Origin: an uncultured Clostridia bacterium
GTDB lineage: Bacteria; Bacillota; Clostridia; TANB77; CAG-508
DNA: 46,144 bases
Assembly: GCA_949538735.1 (NCBI GenBank)
Contig: CATGLK010000002.1
Coordinates: 1 to 46,144 of the forward strand
Direction of reading: 5' to 3'
Shown: positions 25,093 through 33,920 of the stretch, one piece after another
Layout: each line of letters begins with the position of its first letter
How positions within the stretch are numbered: position 1 is the stretch's first letter
The notes under the pieces: generated by a model
The model's database searches: none
What the model saw: only the letters and a program-made list of their open reading frames with translations
What the model was told of the DNA's origin: nothing
Translations under genes and position numbers: made by a program

Positions 25093-26328
25093 CTAAGTTT
25101 CAGTAAGAAGCATTCCAGATTTTATAGAGGTATCAACTTCTACATCAAAAAATGCATTTTTGTAATTTTCGTGCCAGTTATATTCTTTGTATTCCTTGTC
25201 AGTAAAGAAATTTTTCAAAGATGATGTCCCAAAATCGTTGATGTCTGATTTAAACTCTTTTGAAGTTTTGTATAAATAATCTTTAAATGTAGATTCTAAA
25301 TAACTATTACAATTATTAGAAATTTTATCTAATATTTCAGGAGATAGATATTTTGCATTTTCAGACATTGAATAAATTCTACCGGCAAATTTTAGTTTTA
25401 CACTAATATAAGGAGTTGGTGTAGAGGTATCAACTTTAATTTCAGTGGTTTTTACAGGAGACATATAAATATCTAAGTAATCTCCATTATTCAAAGGGTC
25501 TGGAATTGAAATTAAAAACCTTTCAATTTGATTTCTTATATTTAAAAAAGCGATAGTTTCAATTGCGTCCAATTCGCCAACAAGTTTATCAGCCCTAAAA
25601 ACTGCTACACCTATATTTTCCGCACCATTTTTCCCAGATATTGAAGAATTATTTGCCTTTAAAGAATAATCTTTTTGGCTATTTGTTTCACCTGTTTGTT
25701 GGTTAGAAGTATCTATTTGAACACCACCTAATATGCCATATGATTGACAGGTTGGACAAGTTAGAGAGTTGAAAAAGCTACCAATTGTTGCACAAGGCAT
25801 GTAACCTGTATATTCACTAGAGTTTGCAAATATTTCATAATACTTAGAAATTAGAGTTTCTAGCTCAGGTTGAGTTTGCTCTAAATAGTATTTTGCAGAG
25901 CATTTGCTAATAACAACATTTGTTGAAGGCCTAATTTGAGAGTCATTAATTAAAGTATAAATTTCGTCAGAAATTCCTTGTGTTGCTAGTTCTTCGGAAA
26001 ATATAATTACTTTGCAATGAGACATATTTATCTGTTTACCAAGATATCCATTTACTAAGTTAATTGCATTACTTAAAGATGAGGCTGTAACTGTGTTTAT
26101 AATTGCAGTTGGTTTTTCGCTAGAACCACCTTCTGAAGCAGATACTGGGGTAGAAAATTGAAAACTTACTTCTAGTGTGTTGTCAGAAGCGGTATCAATT
26201 CCAATAGCTAGAACATAAGCAAGGTTGTCTATACTAAGTGAAGAATATGAACTGGAAAATCCCATAATAAAGATTACAATAGCTATAAAAATTATGGAAT
26301 TTTTAAATAATTTATTCATTTTTTTCAT
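25093..26328 (-). CDS. gerC: Ger(x)C-family spore germination protein without lipobox
   Basis: This 411-residue protein is the C subunit of a GerA-type germinant receptor. It has an N-terminal hydrophobic helix, then LSIDNLAYVLAIGIDTAS, the usual GerC start region, and the LSNAINLVNGYLGKQINMSH stretch typical of the family. Normal GerC proteins are lipoproteins with Cys-Trp-Asp after the signal; here the site reads GFSSSYSS and has no Cys. Its ATG overlaps the gerB stop (ATGA). A second ATG 9 nt later has better ribosome binding site spacing. Confidence 0.9.
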   Translation of the reverse strand: MKKMNKLFKNSIIFIAIVIFIMGFSSSYSSLSIDNLAYVLAIGIDTASDNTLEVSFQFSTPVSASEGGSSEKPTAIINTVTASSLSNAINLVNGYLGKQINMSHCKVIIFSEELATQGISDEIYTLINDSQIRPSTNVVISKCSAKYYLEQTQPELETLISKYYEIFANSSEYTGYMPCATIGSFFNSLTCPTCQSYGILGGVQIDTSNQQTGETNSQKDYSLKANNSSISGKNGAENIGVAVFRADKLVGELDAIETIAFLNIRNQIERFLISIPDPLNNGDYLDIYMSPVKTTEIKVDTSTPTPYISVKLKFAGRIYSMSENAKYLSPEILDKISNNCNSYLESTFKDYLYKTSKEFKSDINDFGTSSLKNFFTDKEYKEYNWHENYKNAFFDVEVDTSIKSGMLLTET

Positions 26329-27431
26329 TCCTTTCCTATGACATTAACTGTTCGTTTTCTTTTTAATAGATTAGCAAGAACTAAAATGCTAATTCCTAAA
26401 CCAAATACAATAATAATTACACACCAAGGATATATTTTGCTCTCAAAAAACTGAGAAATAGCATAATTTTTAGGAAAAAGAGCAATACCAAAAATCAATA
26501 AACTAAATATAGAATTCAATGGCTTTTTGGTTTGTATATTAGTAAGTTTTTGAAAGATACTCATAGAAAATTTAGAAACTATACTTAAATAACAAGCAAA
26601 AGCCAAAATCCATATAAGTAAGAAAACAGATTCTAATCTTTGGAAAAAGCTACCTATTTCAATATATCTTGCGGCAGTATATAGTGGTGTTATTTCGCTA
26701 ACTGTAACGAAAAACGAAAACATAAATAATAATGTTGCAATACTAAGGATAAGATATATAACTGATGTTCCAATAGAGCTTATTGCTATTTTTTTGAATT
26801 TTTCAGGTTCTTTAAGAAGTGGTGGAATAAAGTACAAATATGCAATTCCACCAAATGATGCTATATTAACAAGTCCAGCAACAAATGTATTATAAACGCC
26901 ATCACCTAAAATTGGGAAGATTTTTTCAGGTTCAAAAATCTTCATATTTGCCAAAAACAGAAAGACTATGCTAGCTAGAACAACAGGTAATATTATTAAG
27001 TTGGTTTTTAAAGTTGCACTAAAATCTAGACCATTTCCAATGTAGACAGCTATAACAAAAAATGCAATTATAAAAATGATGTCAGTCATAGGATAATAAA
27101 TAATTTTCAAACTTTCACAAAAGTTACGTAATAACATGCTAGATGATATTATAAAAAATGTGATAAATATAGTTCCTACAATGTTTTTAAACACTTTTCC
27201 ACCAACTAGTTCAGAGATATCAATAATATCTAAGCCAGGGAATTTTTTGAATAATTTAAATATTAGGTATGCAAGTGTAATTGCTATAAATCCGACATAT
27301 ATCAGATTAAGTATACTAGCCGATTTTTGTGATGATAGTATATCATGTGGTAATGAAAGCATGGTGTGAATTACGGTTATTGTTAGTATAAGCATAATTG
27401 CCTCAATTGTACCTATTTTTGATTTTGTCAT
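26325..27431 (-). CDS. gerB: GerAB/ArcD/ProY-family spore germination transporter subunit
   Basis: The 368-residue protein has about ten membrane helices and belongs to the GerB family, which is related to amino-acid permeases and provides the ligand-binding subunit of germinant receptors in the spore inner membrane. It starts KSKIGTIEAIMLILTITVIH and has FFQRLESVFLLIWILAFAC near 265-285. AAAGGA lies 9 nt before the ATG. It is 27 nt after gerA and overlaps gerC by 4 nt, a typical A-B-C operon. Confidence 0.92.
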   Translation of the reverse strand: MTKSKIGTIEAIMLILTITVIHTMLSLPHDILSSQKSASILNLIYVGFIAITLAYLIFKLFKKFPGLDIIDISELVGGKVFKNIVGTIFITFFIISSSMLLRNFCESLKIIYYPMTDIIFIIAFFVIAVYIGNGLDFSATLKTNLIILPVVLASIVFLFLANMKIFEPEKIFPILGDGVYNTFVAGLVNIASFGGIAYLYFIPPLLKEPEKFKKIAISSIGTSVIYLILSIATLLFMFSFFVTVSEITPLYTAARYIEIGSFFQRLESVFLLIWILAFACYLSIVSKFSMSIFQKLTNIQTKKPLNSIFSLLIFGIALFPKNYAISQFFESKIYPWCVIIIVFGLGISILVLANLLKRKRTVNVIGKE

Positions 27432-27458
27432 ATTTGATGTTCCTTTCTAAAATTAAAA

Positions 27459-29236
27459 TTATTTTCCTTGATGTTTTGGAGTAGCTTGAGATTGTTTCCA
27501 TTTCATAACAAATTTTGGTTGTTCTTTTTCTTTTTTAGTTCCCATATAAGGTGGGTAATATTCTCTGTTCCAAATAGGTGGCATAAAATATCCATTTCCT
27601 TTTGATTTGCTCATAGGTGCAAATGGCGTTGTATAGTGAACTCCAAATGATTTTAGACTGCATAAAATAGATATATATATAAACAATCCAAGAGAAATTC
27701 CTAAAAATCCAGCCATAAATCCAAGCAATACAAATAAAAATCTATAATATCTTAAATGAAATCCAAATGAATAATCAGGAATAGCAAATGAAGATATACC
27801 TGTAATTGCAACTACAATAATCAAAATTGGGCTTACAATACCAGCACTAACGGCAGCTTGCCCCAAAACCAAAGCACCAACAATTCCGTATAGTAGGGCC
27901 AATAGGAGAAGGAACTCTTAAACCAGCCTCACGAATAAGCTCAAAAGAAATCTCCATAAGTAAGAGTTCTACAATAATCGGAAAAGGCACATTTTCCCTT
28001 GCCGATAACATAGAAAAAAGCAGACCAGTAGGCAAAATCTCTTGATGAAAACTAGTTACTGCAACATATAGCCCTGGCAATAATAAGGTAATAAAAGCAG
28101 CTATAATTCTTAGAACTCTAAGAAAATTTCCAAAACTTGTTTTTAAATTTGTATCTTCAGGTGATGTTAAAAAATCAAACAATAAACCAGGCATAATAAT
28201 TGCATAAGGAGTACCATTCACAATTACAATAACCCTACCATCTAACAAATATTTACTCGCTTTGTCAGGTCTCTCAGTAAGCAACACCTGCGGAATTCCT
28301 AAAGTATCAGAATCTGCCAACAATTGCTCCAACTCACCAGCAGACAAAAGAGAATCTATATCTAAATTGTTTAGCCTAAACTTAACTTCATTTATTAAAT
28401 CATTATTTGTAAGATTATCAATATAACAAACAGCACACTTGGTTTTAGTTATTTTACCAATTTCAACATTTTCAATAACTAAACTTTCATTATTAATAAT
28501 ACGTCTTAATAAAGAAGTATTTGTCCTAATATTTTCAACAAAAGCCTCATGTGGACCTTTTATAATAATCTCATTGTCTGGCTTATCAACACTTCTTTGC
28601 TTAAAACCCTTAACATCAATATTAAAAGCTACATTTAAGGTATCAACAAACAACCCACAATTCCCGAGAATTAATACCAGAAATAACATCCTCAAAACTT
28701 GTCTCTTGAGTCACAGAATTCTGAGGCATCAAGCAGCCTAATAAATATGAAGGCAAATCAAACTTCTTCACCTTTCGAACAGTAATATTATTAGTCACAG
28801 CCTCCGAAATAACCTTATTTTGTGAGCCTTCAAAAGAATTGCTCTTATTACGAAGCATCAAAGGCTTTAAAACAAAATCATCCATAATTTGAGAATCAAC
28901 CATTCCGTCAATATAAAGCAAAAAAGCATTATACTGCTTGCCACGAGCATTAATTGTAAAATTCCTTAAAACAATATCACTGTTAATTAACAAATTATAC
29001 TTTGTCTTTACATACTCCTCATTAACAGTCAAGCTTGGATAAATATCAACTTTTTCATTTTTACCTTTATTTTTATTCTTATCCTTATTATTATTATCTT
29101 CAAGATTGGTTTCATTCAAAATATCTTCATTAAAACTCTTTGAAGCCTGCACAGTCTCTGTATCTGGAAGATTGAATTGATATTGCTGCGTTGGCATATA
29201 ACCAAAAAATTTATTAAATAAATCCTTATAACTCAT
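27459..29236 (-). CDS. gerA: GerA-family spore germination protein, requires two +1 frameshifts
   Basis: The family sequence is spread over three frames that join exactly: 29236-28667, then skip C 28666, 28665-27889, then skip C 27888, 27887-27459. The joined protein has 591 residues. It has an N-terminal soluble part with an N/K-rich linker (about 45-60), GFKQRSVDKPDNEIIIKGPH and RTNTSLLRRI typical of GerA, then membrane helices with VPSPIGPT-IGIVGALVLGQA. AAGGAGA precedes the ATG. No other lesions are seen, and gerB and gerC are intact, which argues against a decaying pseudogene. Confidence 0.88.
27885..27891 (-). other. +1 frameshift site 2 in gerA (ATA CGG A)
   Basis: On the minus strand the second frame reads ACT ATA CGG AAT TGT and stops 12 codons later. 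Skipping the C (27888) gives ATA-GGA-ATT-GTT, restoring the highly conserved SPIGPTIGIVGALVLG membrane segment of GerA proteins. Confidence 0.75.
28663..28669 (-). other. +1 frameshift site 1 in gerA (TCT CGG G)
   Basis: On the minus strand the zero frame reads AAT TCT CGG GAA TTG and stops seven codons later. Skipping the C (28666) gives GGG AAT TGT GGG and returns to the GerA sequence NCGLFVDTLN. CGG is codon 191 of the first frame. Confidence 0.7.
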
Positions 29237-29251
29237 ATAATTCTCCTTAAA

Positions 29252-29345
29252 TTGCCACTGGGGACGGACCTTTTTGGCAATTTTTTGCCAAAGAGGACCG
29301 TCCCTGTTGGCAATTTTTTGCCAAAAAGGTCCGTCCCCAATGGCA
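29252..29345. repeat. three family-A hairpin repeats upstream of gerA
   Basis: A forward copy lies at 29252-29280, and reverse copies at 29285-29313 (GGACCGTCCC core) and 29318-29345 (GGTCCGTCCCC core). The first copy begins 9 nt upstream of the gerA ribosome binding site, so it lies in the gerA leader. It overlaps no coding sequence. Confidence 0.9.
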
Positions 29346-29455
29346 TAAAAGTTTCCAAATTTGTTTTTTTGTAGTATTTGTTAAAAAAGCAAAAAATATA
29401 CTAGTTTTATAAATAAAAAAATGATATAATAAAAAAGTAAGGAGACATATAAAAT

Positions 29456-30592
29456 ATGAAAAGTAAATTTGCAAATTTTATAATGAGTATAATAGTAATT
29501 TTGATAATTGCAGTGATATGCATTTTTGGTGCTATTTTGTGGAAAGAGTTTTCAAATTTAGAAGTTGCAATGGAGCCTGAGGACTTTCAAACTGTTATAT
29601 CTGAAAGGCCAAAGGAAGATGTTGAAAGTCAAAATATAATGACACCAAATATTGTGGAAAATTCGCTTGATAAGCTTGAAAATATGGATAATGATAAGAC
29701 ACAAAAAGTTGATTACAGCCAAGTAAATGTTGATAGATTTTTTTACAATCAATTAGGTGAAGAGTCAAAGACGATATATAAAGCATTAGAGGCTAATAGA
29801 GAAAATATGAAAACAGGAACACATAAGATAGAGCTTGGGGATACTTTTTCAGATTTATTAAGTACTGAAAATGGTCAAACTAGATTGGGCGAATATTACC
29901 AGTCAGCAATTGAAGCATATACATATGATAATCCAGATATATTTTATTTAAGTCCAAACAAAATGTACCTAAATATAGAAAAAACTACTAGCCTTTTTAA
30001 AACAACTTACAATGTGTTTATAAATAGTGGAGAACAACCAAATTATTTAGTCAGTGAGTTTCCTTCAAAGTCATATGTGGATGATGCAATAAGTAAAGTA
30101 GAAAGTGCAAAAAAAGATATAATTTCTAAAAGAACAGGGGATATATATGATGATATAAGAATTGTGCATGATTATTTGGTTGATACAATAGAGTATGATA
30201 CAAGCATTTCACAACCTAATATTTATAATGCTTATGGTGCATTGATAAATCGTTTATGTGTATGTGAAGGATATGCAAGAGCGTTTAAATATATTATGGA
30301 TGATATGAATATTCCTTGTGTGCTAGTGATTGGTAAGGCTACAAATTCAAAAGGCGAGACTGAAAATCATGCGTGGAATTATGTGAATGTAAAAGGTGCT
30401 TGGTATGCTATTGATACTACTTGGGATGACCCTGTTGTTTTAAATGGCGGAAAGGCAACTTATGCTTCAAAGTATAAGTATTTCTTGAAGGGCTCAAATA
30501 CTATGAGTAAGGACCATACGCCTAGTGGGCAATTCACAGAAGGGGGAAAAGTATTTAATTATCCGACTTTGAGTAATTCAAATTATCAATAA
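29456..30592 (+). CDS. membrane-anchored transglutaminase-like protein
   Basis: The 378-residue protein has one N-terminal membrane helix (about 9-29) and an extracellular C-terminal transglutaminase-like domain with the Cys-His-Asp triad: C270 in CVCEGYARAF, H305 in ENHAWNYV, D320 in AIDTTWDDP. The family includes peptidases and cross-linking enzymes, and the substrate is unknown. AAGGAGA precedes the ATG. It lies between a repeat cluster and a REPIN-like repeat pair, divergent from the ger operon. Its 3' half is rich in T-ending codons. Confidence 0.87.
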   Translation: MKSKFANFIMSIIVILIIAVICIFGAILWKEFSNLEVAMEPEDFQTVISERPKEDVESQNIMTPNIVENSLDKLENMDNDKTQKVDYSQVNVDRFFYNQLGEESKTIYKALEANRENMKTGTHKIELGDTFSDLLSTENGQTRLGEYYQSAIEAYTYDNPDIFYLSPNKMYLNIEKTTSLFKTTYNVFINSGEQPNYLVSEFPSKSYVDDAISKVESAKKDIISKRTGDIYDDIRIVHDYLVDTIEYDTSISQPNIYNAYGALINRLCVCEGYARAFKYIMDDMNIPCVLVIGKATNSKGETENHAWNYVNVKGAWYAIDTTWDDPVVLNGGKATYASKYKYFLKGSNTMSKDHTPSGQFTEGGKVFNYPTLSNSNYQ

Positions 30593-30609
30593 AAGTCTTG
30601 GGTGTTTTT

Positions 30610-30716
30610 GGGTGTTTTTGGGGACAGTCCTTAAAAACACCCATTATTTTTTATTAAATTTGTAATTATTTTATTTTTTAATAGGGTGTTTTTAAGGTCT
30701 GTCCCCAAAAACACCC
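30610..30716. repeat. inverted pair of family-D hairpin repeats (REPIN-like)
   Basis: One 33-nt copy at 30610-30642 has GGGTGTTTTT and AAAAACACCC arms around a GGGGACAGTCC core. A reversed copy lies at 30684-30716 with one mismatch. The two are 41 nt apart, so they could fold into one long hairpin as well as two small ones. They may terminate the transglutaminase-like gene. Confidence 0.9.
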
Positions 30717-30827
30717 AAAAACATATTTTTTAAATAAAACTTGTCATATTACCAAACCAGCCTAAATATATATTAATTAAAGAATTTAAGAAACAAGCAT
30801 TTCGAATATAAATTTAGGAGGTATATA

Positions 30828-32306
30828 ATGGAAAATACGAGATTGTATCAAGACATCGCAAAAAGGACAGACGGAGACATTTACGTTGGGGTGGTAGGAC
30901 CAGTAAGAACAGGAAAATCAACATTCATCAAAAAATTTATGGACTTACTGGTAATTCCAAACATTGACAACGAATACAAAAAAGAAAGGGCAAAAGATGA
31001 ACTTCCACAAAGTGCTGGTGGAAGGACAATAATGACAACAGAGCCAAAATTTGTGCCAAATGAAGCAATTGAAATCACATTGGACAACAACTTAAAATTT
31101 AAAACTAGATTAGTTGATTGTGTAGGATATTTAGTTGATAACGCAATTGGTTATTTAGAAGATGATATGCCAAGAATGGTAAAAACACCTTGGTCAGATG
31201 AGGAAATACCATTTGAGACAGCGGCTGAAATAGGCACAAAGAAAGTAATTGATGAACATTCAACAATAGGAATATTAGTTACAACAGACGGAAGTGTTAC
31301 AGACATTCCAAGAGAAGATTATATTAAGGCAGAAGAAAGAGTGGTTTCTGAATTAAAAGCTTTGAACAAACCATTTATCATATTGCTAAACTCTGCTGAG
31401 CCAAACTCATCTTATACACAAGAATTAGCCAATACATTAAGTGAGAAATATAAAACTTCTGTTGTGCCAACAAATTGCGAATATTTATCAATTGATGATA
31501 TTAACAATATGTTTTCAAAATTACTATATGAGTTCCCAGTTGAGCAAATTAAAATTAAGTGTCCAAGATGGATTGACGGATTAGAATTTACTCATCCTTT
31601 AAAAACTGAGTTGTATAAAGAAATTAGAGAAGCATTTGAAAATGTTAATGTTTTAAAAGATGTGTCTAACTGTGTTTCAGCAATTAATCAAACTGAAATA
31701 ATTGAAAGAAGCTTGCTTAGCGACATTCAGCTAGGCACGGGTAGTATCAATGTAGAAATAACTTTAAAAGAAAATTTATTTTACAATGTGCTTACAGAAA
31801 TTACAGGTGTTAAAGTGGATAATGAAGGTGATTTGTTTAGCATTATTTCTGAATTATCTGTTACAAAGAAAAGATATGATAAAATTGCATATGCACTAGA
31901 TGAAGTTGAACGCAAAGGTTATGGAATTGTAACTCCTTCAATGGATGAACTTATTTTGGAAGAACCTGAAATGGTAAAACAGGGCTCTAGATTTGGTGTT
32001 AAATTAAAAGCTACTGCACCATCTATTCATTTAATTAGAACAAATGTGGAAACTGAGGTTTCTCCAATTGTTGGTTCTGAAAAACAATCAGAAGAACTTG
32101 TTAATTATTTATTATCTGAATTTGAGAGTGACCCTAAGAAAATTTGGGAGTCAAATATTTTTGGTAAGAGTTTACATGAGCTTGTTAATGAAGGGCTACA
32201 AACTAAATTGTCTAAAATGCCAGAAGATGCGCAAATTAAGCTACAAGAGACTTTAGAGAGAATTGTTAATGAGGGTAGTGGCGGTTTGATTTGTATAATT
32301 TTATAG
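30828..32306 (+). CDS. spoIVA: stage IV sporulation protein A
   Basis: SpoIVA is an ATPase that polymerises on the forespore surface as the base of the spore coat. The 492-residue protein starts NTRLYQDIAKRTDGDIYVGV, with Walker A GPVRTGKST at residues 24-32, DCVGYLVDNAIGY, and a C-terminal SpoVM-interacting end (LIIIL-like GGLICIIL). AGGAGGT precedes the ATG. Expression in the family is SigE-dependent; I could not identify a convincing SigE promoter by eye. Confidence 0.97.
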   Translation: MENTRLYQDIAKRTDGDIYVGVVGPVRTGKSTFIKKFMDLLVIPNIDNEYKKERAKDELPQSAGGRTIMTTEPKFVPNEAIEITLDNNLKFKTRLVDCVGYLVDNAIGYLEDDMPRMVKTPWSDEEIPFETAAEIGTKKVIDEHSTIGILVTTDGSVTDIPREDYIKAEERVVSELKALNKPFIILLNSAEPNSSYTQELANTLSEKYKTSVVPTNCEYLSIDDINNMFSKLLYEFPVEQIKIKCPRWIDGLEFTHPLKTELYKEIREAFENVNVLKDVSNCVSAINQTEIIERSLLSDIQLGTGSINVEITLKENLFYNVLTEITGVKVDNEGDLFSIISELSVTKKRYDKIAYALDEVERKGYGIVTPSMDELILEEPEMVKQGSRFGVKLKATAPSIHLIRTNVETEVSPIVGSEKQSEELVNYLLSEFESDPKKIWESNIFGKSLHELVNEGLQTKLSKMPEDAQIKLQETLERIVNEGSGGLICIIL

Positions 32307-32422
32307 AATTTAAGGGGAATATCTATGTTGATATTCCTTTAAAAACGAGTGGAAATAATTGGCATAATTCCACCTAAAAGAGTATTTAAGTGTGATAAGA
32401 AGAAAAAGAAGGTCGAAAAAAG

Positions 32423-32451
32423 TTGATAAATAAAAAAAACTATGTTAAAAT
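32423..32451 (+). promoter_or_regulatory. SigA promoter of the UDP-sugar pyrophosphorylase gene
   Basis: TTGATA (32423-32428) and TAAAAT (32446-32451) are 17 nt apart with a TG extended -10. Confidence 0.75.
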
Positions 32452-32510
32452 GACAAAAGTACAGACGACAGCATATAATAGATTAGACTAATTAGGAAGG
32501 AAAGATAATT

Positions 32511-33761
32511 ATGGATAAAGAGCAAGAGCTAATACAACTATTAGAAAAATACAACCAAGACCATATTATAAAACTATTAAAAAAAATAGACGGAGCAAAA
32601 AGAAAAGAATTAATAGAACAAATTGGAAACATAGATTTTGACCAAATAATGGAACTATATGAACATACAAAAAAGCCAGTAGAAATAAAAGAAAACAAAA
32701 TAGAAGCAACATCATATTTAGATAAAGCAAAACTAACCAAAGACCAAAAGGAAAAATTTGACGACTTAGGAGAACAAATAATAAGAAGCGGAAAATATGC
32801 AGTAGTAACAATGGCAGGTGGGCAAGGAACAAGACTTGGTCACAGCGGACCAAAAGGAACATTCAAACTAGATGTATATGGAAAAGGAAAATATCTATTT
32901 GAAATACTAGCAGACAATCTAAAAGAAGCAAACAAAAAATATAACACAACAATCCCATGGTACATAATGACAAGCAAAGAAAATAATCAAGATACAATAG
33001 ACTTTTTAGAGAAAAACAACTATTTTGGATATGACAAAAATGAAGTAACAACATTTATTCAAGGTGGGCTACCATTAATAGATAAACAAGGAAAATTATT
33101 AATAGGTAAAGAACTAAAAATAAGAGAAGCATCAGACGGAAATGGCGGAACATATGCATCTTTAAGACAAAGTGGTTGTCTAGCAGATATGAAAGAAAAA
33201 GGAATTAAATGGGTATTTATTGGAAGTGTTGACAATGCATTGTTAAAAATGGCAGATGTAACATTACTTGGAATGGCAATAGACAAAGACGTAGAAATAG
33301 CATCAAAATCAGTAGTAAAAGCAAATCCACATGAAAGGGTAGGCGTATTTTGCAAAATGAACAAATGCCCAAAAGTAATTGAATACACAGAACTTCCAGA
33401 AAAAATGGCAGAAGAAATAGACGAAAATGGAGAACTAAAATATGGGGAATCACATATAATGTGCAACTTATATACAATAGATGCAATTGAAAAAATTAGC
33501 AAAGAGCCATTAATATATCATAGTGCATTCAAGAAAAACTCATATATAGACGAAGATGGCAAAGAAATAGTGCCAACAGAGCCAAATAGTTACAAGTTCG
33601 AATCTTTTATATTTGACGCATTTGAATTTTTTGACGATATAGCAATTTTAAGAGGCAAAAGAGAAGATGACTTCGCACCTGTTAAGAATAAAGAAGGAGT
33701 TGACAGTCCTAAAACAGCTAAGGAACTTTACGAAAAATATTGGGCAAGACAAGGCAAATAA
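32511..33761 (+). CDS. UDPGP-family UTP-sugar-1-phosphate uridylyltransferase
   Basis: The 416-residue protein is of the eukaryotic-like UDPGP family (UDP-GlcNAc/UDP-glucose pyrophosphorylase type). The nucleotide-binding VVTMAGGQGTRLGHSGPKGT lies near 97-116, then QGGLPLIDKQGK, GNGGTYASL, and an IGSVDNALLKMAD segment in place of the usual metal-binding VDN motif. It makes UDP-sugars from UTP. AGGAAGGAAAG precedes the ATG. With the beta-helix protein at 33921 it may form a nucleotide-sugar unit, but repeats lie between them. Confidence 0.9.
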   Translation: MDKEQELIQLLEKYNQDHIIKLLKKIDGAKRKELIEQIGNIDFDQIMELYEHTKKPVEIKENKIEATSYLDKAKLTKDQKEKFDDLGEQIIRSGKYAVVTMAGGQGTRLGHSGPKGTFKLDVYGKGKYLFEILADNLKEANKKYNTTIPWYIMTSKENNQDTIDFLEKNNYFGYDKNEVTTFIQGGLPLIDKQGKLLIGKELKIREASDGNGGTYASLRQSGCLADMKEKGIKWVFIGSVDNALLKMADVTLLGMAIDKDVEIASKSVVKANPHERVGVFCKMNKCPKVIEYTELPEKMAEEIDENGELKYGESHIMCNLYTIDAIEKISKEPLIYHSAFKKNSYIDEDGKEIVPTEPNSYKFESFIFDAFEFFDDIAILRGKREDDFAPVKNKEGVDSPKTAKELYEKYWARQGK

Positions 33762-33855
33762 TTGCCACTGGGGACGGACCTTTTTGGCAATTTTCTGCCA
33801 TTGGGGACGGACCTTTTTGGCAATTTTCTGCCATTGGGGACGGACCTTTTTGGCA
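33762..33855 (+). repeat. three tandem family-A hairpin repeats directly after a stop codon
   Basis: Forward copies at 33762-33790, 33796-33822 and 33829-33855 are spaced 33 bp apart and almost identical (GGGGACGGACC core). The first base of the first repeat directly follows the TAA of the pyrophosphorylase gene. Confidence 0.92.
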
Positions 33856-33871
33856 GGGATATATTTTTTAA

Positions 33872-33904
33872 GGGTGTTTTTAAGGTCTGTCCCCAAAAAC
33901 ACCC
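33872..33904. repeat. family-D hairpin repeat
   Basis: This 33-nt unit is identical to the copy at 30684-30716. It ends 16 nt before the start of the beta-helix protein and abuts its ribosome binding site, so it lies in the leader of that gene. Confidence 0.9.
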
Positions 33905-33920
33905 AAAAGGAGAAATTATT

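Noticed and set aside
27459..29236. gerA as an ordinary pseudogene or three separate genes
   Set aside because: Both breaks are the same one-base type at CGG-R, the pieces join perfectly, and no other lesions are seen in gerA, gerB or gerC. Not fully excluded without reads.
33762..33855. Three equally spaced near-identical repeats, possible CRISPR array
   Set aside because: Spacers are only 5-6 nt and identical, repeats form small hairpins found singly elsewhere, and no cas genes are present.
33762..33920. Longer N-terminus of the beta-helix protein reading through the repeats
   Set aside because: The upstream part is repeat-encoded, and the correct ribosome binding site lies before 33921.
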